Assembly: GCA_000231825.2 (NCBI GenBank)
Contig: JH720333.1
Location: 442,877 to 506,876, forward strand
DNA length: 64,000 bases
DNA from: Tetrahymena elliotti 4EA
Taxonomy: Eukaryota > Ciliophora > Oligohymenophorea > Hymenostomatida > Tetrahymenidae
Direction of reading: 5' to 3'
Under the pieces are notes generated by a model, which did no database searches, was not told the origin of the DNA, and saw only the letters and a program-made list of their open reading frames with translations. The first letter of the stretch is position 1; each line of letters opens with the position of its first letter. Position numbers and translations under genes: made by a program. Below are positions 26,870 through 41,100 of the stretch, in pieces.

Positions 26870-29800
26870 ATGGAAAAATAATCAAAGTTTAATACAATTT
26901 GTAGAAATATAACTGAATAAAATTTTTGCTAGTTTGGAAGCAATTGCAGGTACTTACATCCTGGAGATATAACAAGTAAGTTTTTAGGCTATTTTAATTT
27001 TTTCCTTAATCTAAGTTTACTGAATATTTTTTAATTTAACTTTTTGTTGAATAGCTAAAGTATTCATTGAGAAAGTTGATAAGAAGAGTAAGTCTAAGGG
27101 TTAAGTTACTAGTAAGAATTAATAAGATAATAGCAATAAATATAGTTCTGATAATATGCATTAACATCATAAAGAAAGATTTCATTAATCTCCAGAATGT
27201 GCTAAGAAGTAATATTCATCTGTATCTACTGATAATACTACTCCTAATTCATCTCAAAACAGTTCAACTCCAGCAACAACAACTACTTATAAACTAAATT
27301 CCATGAATGATGGTGACTCTCTTAATGACGCTCTTAGAAAAGAAAAAGGATGGAGAAATAAAATTAAATCTTAAGCTAAAAAAATAGTTTTTGAAACAAT
27401 ACCTGAATATGCATAGAGCGTTCTTAATCCTAAATAAAAAGATACTGATTTAGAAAAATAAGGTTAAAAGACTTAAGATATTTAATAAAATTAAAATGAT
27501 GAAAATAATCTAAATGAAAGAGGAAAAGTAGTATGTGTTAATGAGAAAAACAATTAATAAAACTCAACTTAGTAAGGTGGTTGTGAAGCTAAACTGAGAT
27601 AAGTAAATTATCAAAAGCAACTTGAGAGATAGCTAGAAGGTGAATTTATTAGTATAGAAAATATAAATTAAGATTTGACTTTGATAACAAGAGACAAATA
27701 AGTTATTTTATATGAATAACTTGTTCCTTTGATTGAAGAAGATATTGAACTTACAGAAAAGTTTTAAATTCATTCAATTATTAAATTAGCTCATTTAGAT
27801 GATATTATCAAATTGTTTTATGATCCTTAAAGTTGTTAACTTTATATCTTGCAATTGAATTAGTCATAAAAAAAGATGAGATTTTATGTCATTGAGGAAG
27901 TTTTTTAGTATCTTACTCATTATAACAAGGACTTTAACTTGTTCTTTATCATTATCATAAATATTGATAAAGAAAATATTGGCTTTTTCCCTTTGCCTGA
28001 AAAGAAGGAATGTTAGTATCTTGAGCCAGTTCTGGTTAAGAATTATTGTGAATAGATACTTAATTTTTAGAAGACTGAGTAGACTCTGTATATAAATCTT
28101 TAAAAAGGAGTTATTATTGAAGAATTTTAACTTGTTAGTTAGGAAATTTTCTAAGAAATGAGATAATAAAATGGCGAAGCTAGAGAATTTAATGAAAATT
28201 CATAAGATATGATAATAGTAGAATAATTTATAACAAAATAAGCTTCATCTAAGAAAGGAAAGAAAAAAATGTTTTTGAGTGATAGCGAAAGTGACAACGA
28301 AAATGATCTAGAGGTTTCTAGGTTTTTGCATAATAAATCTAGCTAGAATCTTTTAAAATATTTATCTCAAAGCATAACTATTTAACAAATAAATTCTGAT
28401 TAAAATAGTAAAAAAAATATTTTTAATTTGAGCAGCCTGTAAATTGAAGGAGATAGCAAAAATGAGTAAAAACCTGAAGAAACGTTTAATAGAGTAAATA
28501 GTTTGTAATCTACTGAAGCAAGCTGTGAGATTTTGTAGTCACCTTAAAAATCTTCTAATTAAAGCGAGAAGGAAATTTCTTAGCCAAAGACAACTGAAAT
28601 TGTAGAAAAATAGCAATAAAATTAAAAAATAGAACAATAAAAAAATATTCAAACTCCATTAAAAGAAAGAAATAATTAGAATTAAAATCATTTTAAAAAT
28701 AAAGATAATAAAGGCAAAAGAAGCAAGACTGTTTAACCTGAAAGTAGAAAATAAATAAATGAAAAAAAATTACAAGCTCAAAATGATGATTCTTCTAAAA
28801 TGAAAAAAATAGATTAAAAAAATAAATAAAGTTAAAATAAAAATTAAAAATGTGAATAATTGGTCAAAAAATAATCCAAGTCATCTGACAGATCAAAGGA
28901 AGTATCAAACAGCCTTGAAAATAAAAAATCAAATGGTAAATAAAACAACAAACTCAATTTAAAAAATGAAAAGGAAAATTTGGGTGTTTCAACAAAGGAA
29001 TAAGTGTAAAAAACATAAGTATAAACAGAAATAGAAGAAGATGATTTATTTCCTAGTGATAATAGAAATAATAATCTATTTTTGGAATCCTCAGAACAAA
29101 AAAGCAAAAAAGAGAACAAAAAAGCTATATCAAACAGCAGTGATGAGAATAAACAAAAATTGTAAAAAAAGAAGTCATAAAATAGCACTTTGTAAAAGTA
29201 ATAGAATTCTGAGTTGAATAAAGCTAAAAGTAAAACAAAAGACAGTTAAAATGTTTAAGAAGTAGAAAAAGACATAATTGAAATATCAATTAGTTCTTCT
29301 CATTCTTCCAGTGAGTTAGAAATCGAAAGTGTAAACGAAGAATTGGATGTTACAAAAAAAAATAAATACAAAAAATAAAGTTCTTTGATTGATGATTAGT
29401 ATGAAATAGAACATAATTTATTCTTTGATGATTATATGAATAAAAAAAATTCATTAACCGAAAACAAAAAGGAGAAAGCTATTTAAAAGCCTAAAGGAAG
29501 TAATAAAGATTTAAGTTAAGTGAATAGGAAGGTAGATTCAAATAATTGCAAATAATTGAAGAAATAAACATAATAATAAAAGTATCAAGCCTAAACAAAT
29601 TATATTTAATAAGATATATTAAAATAAGATAAAGAAAAATTCTCTCAAACAGAACAATAAGCATGTGCATCAATAGATTAAATCAAAAATTCTTAAGAAA
29701 AATAACTAAAATATGATTCAAAAAGCAATGACAAAAACAATTTAGATAATAAATAAAATTATGGAAAAAATTAACCAAAAAAGACTAATAAAAATATTTC

Positions 29801-31154
29801 AAATATATTTTAAGAAGATGATATTCTAAGAGATCCTTTAAAAGGAGATAGAGAAAATTCACTAATATTACAAATAGGTAGTAATGAAAATAGCGATTTT
29901 GAATTGATTAAAGCAAAAAAAACTTAACAAACTAATAACTAAAATTTAGAAAATAATTCTAAAATAAACTAAATTAAAGCTGCAAATAAAAATGGACTAA
30001 AAAATTCAATTAATAAGTTGTAAGGTGATATTAATGATGGTAGAAATACTAATCAATAGGATGATTTCATAAAAATTAGGTCTGATATCATTGTAAATAA
30101 CAAGAAGTTGTAATTGGTTAAATATCTGAAAAAAGAAGACATTGTAGAAAATCTTAAAAAAATGCAAATTCTGAAGAATGAACCAAGTTAAAATATTATA
30201 TCAGAAAGTACATAAAAAGAAAGTGTAACTATTGACTCAAATTATATTGATGGTTAAGATATTCACAAAAATTATTTGGTTAAATAACAAAACTACAGTG
30301 AAATTAAATCAGATATTTATTCAGATTCAAAAGCAGTAAAATAGCAATAATAACCAGCAATTTCTAACATAACTGAGCTTGTTTCAGATGCAAACTCGGA
30401 AAAGACAAAAAATATAAAAAGAAAGAAAATAATAAATATCAACAAAGTCAAGAGAGAAGACTTGAATAATGATTACTATGATAATTTAAACTAACATAAT
30501 ACTTATAAATATACAAAAAAATCTTTTGAAGAACCTTAAATGAAATAAATTGCAAATAATACTGAAAGATTTAATATTATAAAAGAAACTAGCAACAGAA
30601 AGCAAAAGAAAAACTTTATAACTCATAAAAATTAATTAGTTCCTGATAGCTAAGAAATAGTTATTAGTGAGGATGAAGCATTTTTAGAAGAAGATATAGA
30701 AGAAATAATAATAAATGAAGAACAAACAAAAAAAGGATAAAATACCTCTTGCAATTAATTTGATAAAAAGAGTGCTAAAATTATCAAAAACCATTAATTT
30801 GTCACTTAATAGCAATCATATTGTCTCCAAAACTAATAAATAAACTATTAAAATTAACAAATACAAAGCGTATAATTTACTTAGCCTATTCAATCTAATT
30901 AAATTCCAAACCAAGCATAAAACTAATTTTATTATTTGCCTACCCAGCAATAAAATTCTATTTTCCCAAACAACAACTGTGAATAATACTACTATCCTTA
31001 ATATAGAGGATAAGCTATGGTTGACTTTGGAGTATATAATCAATATTCTATCTATTAACCATTATAATATAATGAATCAATATAGCTTTCAGATCTTGAA
31101 ATAGCAAGGATAGAATTCTAAAAGTATTAACACATTTAATAATTAATTAATTGA
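26870..31154 (+). CDS. CCCH zinc-finger protein with a long Gln/Asn/Lys/Ser-rich tail
   Basis: The N-terminus carries one CCCH finger at about residues 11-30 with spacing C-x8-C-x5-C-x3-H (ICRNITEQNFCQFGSNCRYLH region), a fold used mostly for single-stranded RNA binding. One 79-nt intron (26976-27054) follows, then a single 4.1-kb exon, giving about 1,400 residues. Residues roughly 230-430 form the only other ordered-looking part, with mixed hydrophobic composition (FKIHSIIKLAHLDDIIKLF, KKMRFYVIEEVFQYLTHYNK, DFNLFFIIIINIDKENIGFF). The remainder is charged and Gln/Asn rich, very dense in TAA/TAG glutamines, with acidic Ser clusters such as FLSDSESDNENDLE. The stop is TGA 31152-31154. I do not recognise the central region. 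An RNA-binding or RNA-granule role is an inference from the finger and the low-complexity tail. Confidence 0.8.
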
Positions 31155-32133
31155 TTAAATATTAATAATATTTTAATTAATAATATGTATTTCATTTATT
31201 AAAATATCTTTCTTAATTTTAGATATTTATTATATTCTTTATGATTTTTTATTAATTAATTACCCTATTGCCAAAGTCAAAATTAATTAATAAATTTACA
31301 ATTATTTTTTATTGAAATTAATCATTAATTATTTTTATTTATTTTACTCATAATTATTCTTGTTTATTTTACTCACTTAATTGTTAGAAATTATTTCAGA
31401 TTAAAAGATTAAATATAAATGAAATAAAAGAGTTACTTTAAATTCAATTATTATAAGTCATTTAAAAAAATTCATACAAATTATAATACTATTTTTATAT
31501 CAAAGTTCTCTTTCTAACTTTGTTTCTATTATTTTTTGTAGTAAATTATCCAATTTATTTTATTTTAGAAAATCTAAAGAAAAATAATTTTTTTCAAAAA
31601 AGTAAAAAATAATTTACATTTTAAATAATAAAGATGTCTAAGATGATAGATGATGGCATAGCATAATCGAATTTCTGATTGGCAAATTTATTTTTCTTAT
31701 GAATATAAATGAATAAGAACATGCTTTCTTGTTGGGATAGTGAATTTAATTACATAGGAAAAGGAAAGAGAAAGAGCTAACTAGATTAAGTTATGTTTAA
31801 GAAAAAAAAATTGATCAGAATTAACTTATTTATTTTTAATTCAATTTTGACAAATAAAATCAATAAATTGCTTTTTTTTGTTTGTAGAGATATTATTGAT
31901 TTTTTATGCATTAATTTTAAATAAAATAAATTGGTGTGATTGATTGATTGATAGATTGATTCTTAGTAAAGAAATAGCGACAATAATTACTTTAAAAGTT
32001 AATTAAATTATATTATATTATATTTCATTTAATTTGTAGAGATTATTTATATTGATTAATAATTTAGCTAAAAAGAAAACAAAAGGCGATAAACACACAT
32101 ACATTCAATCACTTTATATTAAAAAGAAAAAAT
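31155..32133. other. Intergenic, no gene seen
   Basis: This is A+T-rich spacer. TAATTAATTAATTGATT-type repeats follow the CCCH stop, and a TGATTGATTGATTGAT run is at about 31937-31965. A short in-frame start at 31634 (ATGTCTAAGATGATAG) soon ends in TGA and was not called. Part of the last 200 bases is probably the 5' leader of the ATPase-cyclase gene. Confidence 0.5.
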
Positions 32134-35100
32134 ATGTAGAACCGTCAGACATTTTAAAATTAAATATTGCAAAACTTCAAACTGTCCAAGAAGAAAAAAG
32201 AAAAAGAAGAAAAAGAGGATGAAAACCAACGCGTTTACTCAAGGAAGGTTAGATAATAAAATTTAAAAATTATTTTTTTCTTTTTATTGACATCTGATCT
32301 AACTTTTATTTTTATTATAATTAATCATACAGCTAGAATTAGTTAATGGAGAGCTTTTTGGTAAAGTACAAGTTGTTTCAGATAAAATATGCACATCCAA
32401 TAAAATATCATTCTTCTAAAAAGATCGATATGTATGATTATTTATTCATCTACTCCTTATTTATAAAATTCAAGAATGAAAATGCTTAATAATTATTATT
32501 TAGATGATATTTAAGTTTCTATTCTCACTCTCCAAGAATTACTTCTACCGATTTGGAAATACGGCGTGTATAGTTATTTTGTTTATTTTTTTTGGCACGC
32601 CTGTCTAAAACATGATAAAAAATAGACTTGCTTATGATATGTAATTTACCTTATTTTTTCTTATTTATTTATTTGATGCTTCCAGAGCCATAATTCTACT
32701 TTTATTTTAAAACCACTAGACTGGTTGAGATTAATAAATGAGTGATTTTTTTTTCTTTTTTAAATAGAATTGACTATGTTTACTTCCATCTTGTTTAATG
32801 TTTTATAGGCTTTATTGCTTTACTGATTCGAGACTTATACATTACTTTTAATTTATAAGGAATGCTTTCATTGATAAACTAATCTCAATATACACTTTTT
32901 CAAAAATTTAATGATGATAAGATTTAACAGACAATCAGATCAAAATAAAATGATGAAAATGATTCATATTCAAAAATAGCCACTTATTCTTCCTCTGATG
33001 TTTGTGATATACAGGTATAATTTTATTTTTTAACTAATATAAACTCAAAATTCTTTGTCAAATCAAGATTGGTGATATAGTTCTTTTGAAGAAAGGAGAT
33101 ATTTGCCCTGCTGATTGCCTTATTCTTGATATGAAAGAACCATTTTGTAGTGTAAAGAATAATACCTGCTCAGAATCAAATTAATTTGACATAAAACGTG
33201 CCCCTCAAGTCACTTAGAGTAAACAAACAAAACCTTTTTTGATTATTTTATAATAATATTTTATAAAAAGTCCTCAGTACTTCTAAGATAAAGGGTTATC
33301 ATTTTGAATATAGAAAAATACTAAACGGAATAGTAGAATTTGTTAGTTCTACTGAAAATTAAACCTAGTTTGAAGGTTTTATTAAGCTCAATAAAGATCC
33401 TAACGGTGAAAATTTAAATGATCAAAATATGATTTTCAGAGGATAGGAGTTGATGTATACAGAGTGGTGTGTTGCATTAGTACTGTATGTTGGTTATGAA
33501 TGCAGATTTTTTAAAATATATTAAGAGGACAGAAAATAAATAAAATTTGCAAAAGGAAATCTGAGCAATAAAATAGAAAAATTCTTTTTGTTTACATTCT
33601 TATTTATAATATTATTTACTTTGGCTTCCTCTATAATAGATTATACCTAACCATTTAATTCTAATTTTAATACTACTAATATTGATCAATAAACCGGTTA
33701 AGTAGCAGCAAGTAAATTTTATTTCCTTTCATTAATTTATATTAAATCTCTATCTTTATAAAAAGCTTATTTCATTGAGTATATTATATTTCTTCCTATA
33801 GTTTTATATCCTTTCTATGATATTATGCACCTAGTATACCTATACAAAAAAAAGAGAGTTTTTGAGAATCGTAACCTTTTTCTTTTTAAATTTGTTATAT
33901 TAACCTGACTTTCTCCTTCAAAAAATTAATTTTTTATTCAAAACAAAATTTGAAAAATTATTTAAAAAATTGAATAAATTTAAAATATTTTATTGTAATT
34001 ATTAACATAGCATTTTAATTCTTTCCAAGTTAGATAGAGCTTAAAAAAGATGATGATAATTGTAATGAAGAACTTTAGGAAATAAATTTGTAAGAGTCTG
34101 CTTTCACTCCTATTGATGATGTTTAAGATAGTGAAATCTGCTTAACAACTCATGCAATTTTTAGTAAAAGTGGAACACTAACTCATAATGAAGAATTTTA
34201 GTTAGCTTCTATAACAATTGGCAACAAAATGTATAAATTAAATATAGAAACTCTAACGGATGTAATTAACAATATAGCAGCTGCAAAACCTTCACTCCAG
34301 TATGTATAAGGTAAATTTAACTTTCTAGAAAAAATTAATTAATAATTCAAAAATTCTTAAAAAATGCAGTTGAAAATAAAATAAATTCTTATGAAGCTAT
34401 TGATATAGATGAAGGAACAATTAACAATTCTCCTAATTAGAGAAATATAGCAAGAAAGTAAAATAATTTTTATATGTTAATTACTAATAACCTACTTTTT
34501 AAATATATCATTTAGCAAATAAAATCTTGAAAAAATGCAAGCAAATGACTTTGAACTGATGATGTTAAAAAATACACTTGCATAAAACTAAACAATAAAT
34601 ACATAAAGCACTTAATAATAAAACGAAGAAACAATAATGACTAATGAGGCTAAAGATTAGAAATAAACTAAAGAGTTTAGAGATAATTTTTCCAATATTA
34701 ATGGATATGGTTCTTATGATAAAAGTGCATAAGCTGACTAATAAATAGAAGTCTCACCATTTCTATAGCATCGTACAGATATAGGAAGAATGTTTTCTAG
34801 TCCTAAATCTAATATTTCAGGTGATTTTTTATACGAACCAGATTACGTAAATCTAAGAGGAAATACAGTAAGCGAGAATTAAAGTATCGAAAGCTCTCCA
34901 ACTGAACTTCATAATAAATTAGACAATATAATACTTAGATAAAAGAATGAGTCTTATTCCCTTAGTCAAAGTGGCATCCACTTAGATATTAGCAACTTTA
35001 CAGGCGGAATTGAAAAATTCTACAAAACAACTCAGTAAAATTCTTAGTTTACTATCGAAGGATTAATGGATAGTTAGACACCTCTTGACTTCTCTTCTAG

Positions 35101-38100
35101 TATCAATGGAAGTAAAATTGGCCAAAATAGTTTTGAGAAAAATGATATCGAATTTATACAGGAGGAAAGAGATTTTCTAAAAGACCTACTCAAAAATGAT
35201 CAACTTTTTTCAAACGCAATCAAAGTAAATTTGAAATGACATATTATTTTACATTTTAATATTCTTTATTAATTTTATTAAATCAGGCAATATCAGTCTC
35301 GCACTTGACTAAGACTAAATACCAGCAAACTTAATTACAGTTTTTCTAAGAAACAATAAATCCTTTAGATAAAATAATATCAGAGTTTACATCTTAAATT
35401 GGTTTTTAGTTTAGGTGTTCTAATAAAATAAATGATGGAGGCAAATAAAAATTTTAATATATCTTTACAAATAATTAAAATGAAACAAAAAAATACACTC
35501 TATTGCTACCACCAGCATTTAATGAAAGAAAGACCAGATTCTGTATTATTTTAAAGGAAGACGACTCGAAGAAATACACGCTCTACTTGAAGTAATTTTA
35601 TTCTGAATCATATGAAGAGTTTTAAAATATTTAATTAATAGAGAGGAATTGGTTAATTATCCTACTTATATGATGGTTGAAAAAGGCTTAAATAGATAAG
35701 ATTAAGAAAAAAGACTTAAGAGACTCATAGAGCAGGGACAAATTCCGTAAGCTATTTTGATATTTTCATTTCAATTTTAAGAACTAAATTTTGATTCAAA
35801 TAGAATTGCTTTCTGTAAAAGAGAATTAGATGAACTGGAAATATATTAAATATAAAATTCATATGAGAATGCTATGAAAGCGCCAGAGTTCTACTAAAAT
35901 AAAGAATCAATTATAAATTATATATACTCTTCCTATATATTTAAGCTTGAGCTATAATGTATTATTGGAATTTAAGAGACTCTCAGAAAAGATAGTTCTG
36001 AACTTGTTAATGTGATGAATCAAAGTTATATTAAAACTTGGATGCTCACTGGAGATTAATTCCAAAAAGCAGTTCCAGCTGCTTATAATGCCAGAATTTT
36101 ATAGAAAGATTCAATACAATAAACTTTAATTTTTGATTGCAATAACTACAAGAACTTAAAGTCTCTAATAAAAAATTACATAATTGCTCTCAAATAAAAA
36201 TATCTTGGAGAAACTCCCCAAATAAATAAAAATTAAAATGAATCTCAAGCACAAAGCAATATGAAAAGAAAGAAGACTTCTTTCACAAACTATGAAAAAG
36301 AAGATAACAACTAAATTTTTAACATCATTATTTCTGGAAAGACTTTTGAAATCATCCAAAAAAATTAATATCTAAAAGATCATTTTACTTTCCTTCTATT
36401 TTTCACCAAAAACTTAGTAGGATATTAGTTTGACTAATACCAAAAAGCACAAATTATTTAAAACCTAAAAAAATCCTAACGTAAAGCCAAAGTGTTAGGA
36501 ATTGGAAATGGATTATCAGACCTAAAGATGTTCAGTCAATGTGATTACTCCATCGAAGTTGTTGATTTCTAAAAAAGGGTAAGTTTTAAATGAGTTCAAT
36601 CTATTCAATAACCTAGTTTTAATTATTCAAGAAAATTTATTTAATTACTAAATAACCTCACTCATTTGTGTTTATTTAAAATTCTATAATAAAATTATTT
36701 TGATCTTTAAATAACTAAACAGTTCCTAATACATAAATTAAATAAATTAAAAAAATTATTGATTTTTACAAGTTGATATTTTTTAAAAATAAATGGAGAA
36801 ATGATTGGAACATAATTTATTTTTTTATCAAAAAGGAAATTTATGGAAGAGCAAATAGCATATGTAGAAGCATGAAAGATATTATAAAATAAATAGCTGT
36901 GAACTCAAAAATAAATTACTTATATAGAGAAGATTTTATCATTCTAAGTTTTTACAAATGCTTTTTGATGGGATTGCTGTTTTTTTTTTGGAATAGTTAT
37001 CAATCTTCCTATGGAATTTAATTATTTGATTATATTTACATAATTTAACTAACTTATTTCACTCCTATTATAATTTTTATTTTACTTATGCTGAGAATGT
37101 ATAAGTGGCAAACACCATTCAAAAAAGAAGTTATTGATAAAGTTTAAACTATTACTTATATTATCCATAATAAATCAGCTAAGAAGGATAACATAATTTA
37201 GTATTTAAAAACAGTTTTTGTTTAGGGATCTATTGATGGTCTATTCTTATTCTTATTAAATATATTCTAGTTCTAGAGGACCTATTTATCTAGTTCAGGA
37301 TAAGTAATTGACCAAAGAACTATGGACTATTTTATATATTAGACTATCCACACTGTTATGATTTATAAATATTTATCTTATCGCAAATTAAATTGGAAAA
37401 TTTGGGTGATTGCATTTGGTTCAATTTTTTCAATACAAGTAAATAAAATATGGGACTTAGATGTATCATCTAAACTTTTTATAGCAGTTGGCATGTCCTA
37501 ACTTTGTCAAAGTTTTTTATCTTTAACAGTAAATATTCTAGCTTTGAATTTCTTTCCATTATTCTAAGCAAAGATTAGCAAATAATCAAAGAATTTCTAT
37601 GAATTCTTTGAAATTCTTAAAAATATTGTCATAGAAAAGCCTATAAAAAAGACAAGTTTGCAATTAACAAAAGTAATAAGGCACGTTTTTCATGATAGAG
37701 AGAAAGAAAGAGCTCTTGAAGAACTAATTACAGTAATTTTACAATGATTTTTTTATAGAATTAAACAAAAGCTTCATTTTCAAATAAATAGGATGATGCA
37801 ACAATATCTTAATCAAAGACTCATCGATTCACTTTAAAGTTTTTGTAGAAAGAAACAGAAACAAAGTACATTTAAATGGTTTCATAGAGAGATAAGAGAT
37901 TTATGCAAGTTTATATTATTGTTTAGATATTAATTTAATATGTTTGCTAAGCCCTAATTTATTCATATGAACTACACGATAATCATACCTTTAACAGCTT
38001 TTTTATATGCTCAGCTTTGCTTTCAATTACTTGGTTTATAACACTAACATCAATCTATAGCAAATACTTTGTTTAAATAAATTATCTCATCATATTTATT

Positions 38101-41100
38101 AAAGTCGTCTGCAATATAGATTTACTAATAAATGGAAAGTATGTCTAAAACTCTTTATAAGAAATAATTAACAATTTAATTATAGGCCAAATGAGCTATA
38201 TCAACCCTATTTATTATGTTACTGTAGTTCTTACAACAACATTTACTTTTCTCTCTTCCTTTTTTATAAGGTACAACTAATTCGAGTACTTTGACTAGTA
38301 AGGTGAAGATACAGGATACTTCATCACTTAGACTAATTAATATATACAGAGCACTGTTTTGGTATTCTAAATCTCAATTTCTCTATTAATTATTAAAAAT
38401 AAATACAGGTAACATTTTTTACTTCAATTAATTCTTTTTTTGTCTTATGTATTTTCATATTTAAAAAGATTTGATAATCTTCAAAGACTTCATTTTTAAA
38501 AGCTCAACCACTTGTCTTATGAAACAAAAAAAATTTAAGGAGTACTATCTATCTTGATGCCTAAATTCATTAGAGATAAAATAGATAAAAATGGAGAAGT
38601 TTAGCTTCAAGAAGACTAAGGAGAAGTTTCTATTTTATTCTGTGATATTTGTGATTTTGAGCAGATATTGAGTGCAGAGTAAGAGAATATTGTAAGGCTA
38701 GTTGATAAATTATTTAGGAGCTTTGATGGCCTTTGCACTCATACAGGCTTGTAAAAAATAGAAACTGTTGGAAAAACTTATATGGCTGCAGGAGGACTAA
38801 AGGATTCTGAGAATAAAAAAAGTTAATACAAACAAATTAATCCTGTTGCAAGAGCTGTTATTATGAGTTTCGAGATGATGGACATTATTAAGCAATTCAC
38901 TTATGGAGATAATGAGAAAGTAAAGATTAAAATTGGAATTCATTATGGTCGAGTAATAGCAGGAGTTATTGGATGCCACAAACCTCAGTTTAGTTTAATC
39001 GGAGACACTGTAAATACTGCAAGTAGAGTATGTAGCACAGGTGATGTAGGATAAATAACACTCTCTGAGTAGGCATATGAGGAAATCAAATAGGTATTAT
39101 AAAAGTAGTAAAACATATTGAATTAATTACATGTTATTTTTAAAATTTTAGATTCCATACATTCTTTTTTAGAAAAAGAAAGTTTATGCTAAAGGTAAAG
39201 GAGATATTAACACTTATTAAATTACCAAAAAGTAGAAGTAAAAAAATTAGAATTCAGCTGATATGCCTTTAAGAGACTAAATCATTTAGAGGGTGAACTA
39301 AAAAAAGAATTCTGAAAAAGCTTTCATAAATTAACTCAGTGAATTGAGCAATAAAAACATGAGAAAAAATAAAACAACAATTTTAAAACAAAGAAAAATT
39401 CTAAATGAATATAACTCCCAAGAAAACATAGATTATTTTAACTCATTTAATTTCTAGTTAAATAGCCCAACTAAACAACATGATAACAAAAAAATCAATA
39501 TAAAAACTCCAGACTAATAAAACAACAATAAATAATAGCAAAGTGAAGAAGGAGTAACAACTAATTTTGATGACATGAGTTCATTCAAGCTAGTTATCTA
39601 GAGTAATAATTTTCACACTAATAATGGATTTGCTTAGTCTTAAAAGAGCTCAAATAACAATATTATCTCAAAGCCATTTTTATCTAATGGAGTTCTTACT
39701 AAAGCTTTCAGTAGTAAAGTCTTAGGTAATTAAGGAGAGGCTATTTAAGAGGCAGATGAAGAAGAGGAAAAGAAAATAGAAGCACTCAAAAAGAGCTATG
39801 AAAAATTAAATGAAGAAAGAAAAAACTCAGATATCAGTCCTAATTTATAGGACCAAACTAGAAAAATTACAACAAGTCTAAATCATTAGTTAAATAACAG
39901 GAATAATAACTCTCCAAGTATTGAGAACAGAAATGATATTGAATAATCCACATTTAAAGATAAAAATGATTTTTACACAAAGTATGATTGCTTAAGCAAA
40001 GATGCACAAGATGAAGATGTTAATTAATTTACACAACGAAAATAATCTAAGTTTAAAAACGAGTTTGAGCAACAACCTCATTCAGATAAAATTAATAAAT
40101 AATAAACCTATGATATAATCAGTCCTATTGAGCCTCAAAAAACCGTCACTATTGATGAGCAATTTGCTACTTAGGAAAATTATCTAGATTAAAACGATAA
40201 CAATTTTGCTGTAAAACGCAATCAAAGAAAAAGTTAAAGGTACTTGTCAAAAGAACTCTCTAAAATGTGGAATTAAAAAATTGAAAATCCAGAATCTTCT
40301 ACCATTGTTATATTACCAATAAAAGCTCTTGAATAGGAATTAGGAACAGAATTAAAGATTGACATTATTCAAGAAGTAAAAGAGGCAGAAGTAGAGGTAA
40401 TTTTATTTATTAAACCGTAATTTCTACAAATAATCTAGCTAAACAAAAATTTAAAAACAACAAAAAACATCTTTCAAATTTAAAGGAATAAAATAGATAA
40501 AAAGTTATTTTTTATTGGACAGAAAAATAAAAATGCAGTAAGTTAGAAATTTAAATTAAAATTTCTTTTTTTAATTTAAAAAGATTGAGAAATTAGATGA
40601 ATTATTTGCAGACGAAAGATTACTTGGTAAAAGTTTCGGAAAAAAAATAAAACCTGAGCATCCTGAATAATTTAAAGAATTTCTGAAGATAGATGATTTC
40701 TTTTTAAAAGTTTTTCTTTAACACTAAATAAATATGAATGGAAATCCATTAAGAAGAACTTTATTTTACAGCACTTTGCTTGCAATTTTTAAGAGTGTTT
40801 GCATCATTCTTGTTATTCATGATTTCTCAAATTTTTTATTTGTTAGTCTCATATTAAATGGATTAGTAGTAACTTTCTGCATGACTTTTTATCTAATTCA
40901 GAAAAGAAAAATCTATAAAATAAATGGATACAAAACAAGTTTGATTTTATCTGCAATTTTCTATATTTAATCTTTATCTTTCTTTGCAGAATTGTGGCTT
41001 ATGAACCTAGACAGCTAGGGTACTTAAGAGAGAGCCCCTTTTATTCATGTTTTAACACTTCCTTTGATACTTGCTTTTATTTTATTCGTAAGAATAAGTA

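Noticed and set aside
28844..29188. A 114-codon - strand ORF rich in Phe, Leu and Ser
   Set aside because: It is the antisense shadow of the Lys/Glu/Asn-rich tail of the CCCH protein, which stays open for 4.1 kb on the + strand.
31634..31680. Short start-like sequence ATGTCTAAGATGATAG before the ATPase-cyclase gene
   Set aside because: The frame soon ends in TGA and has no family resemblance; it is more likely untranslated leader or spacer.
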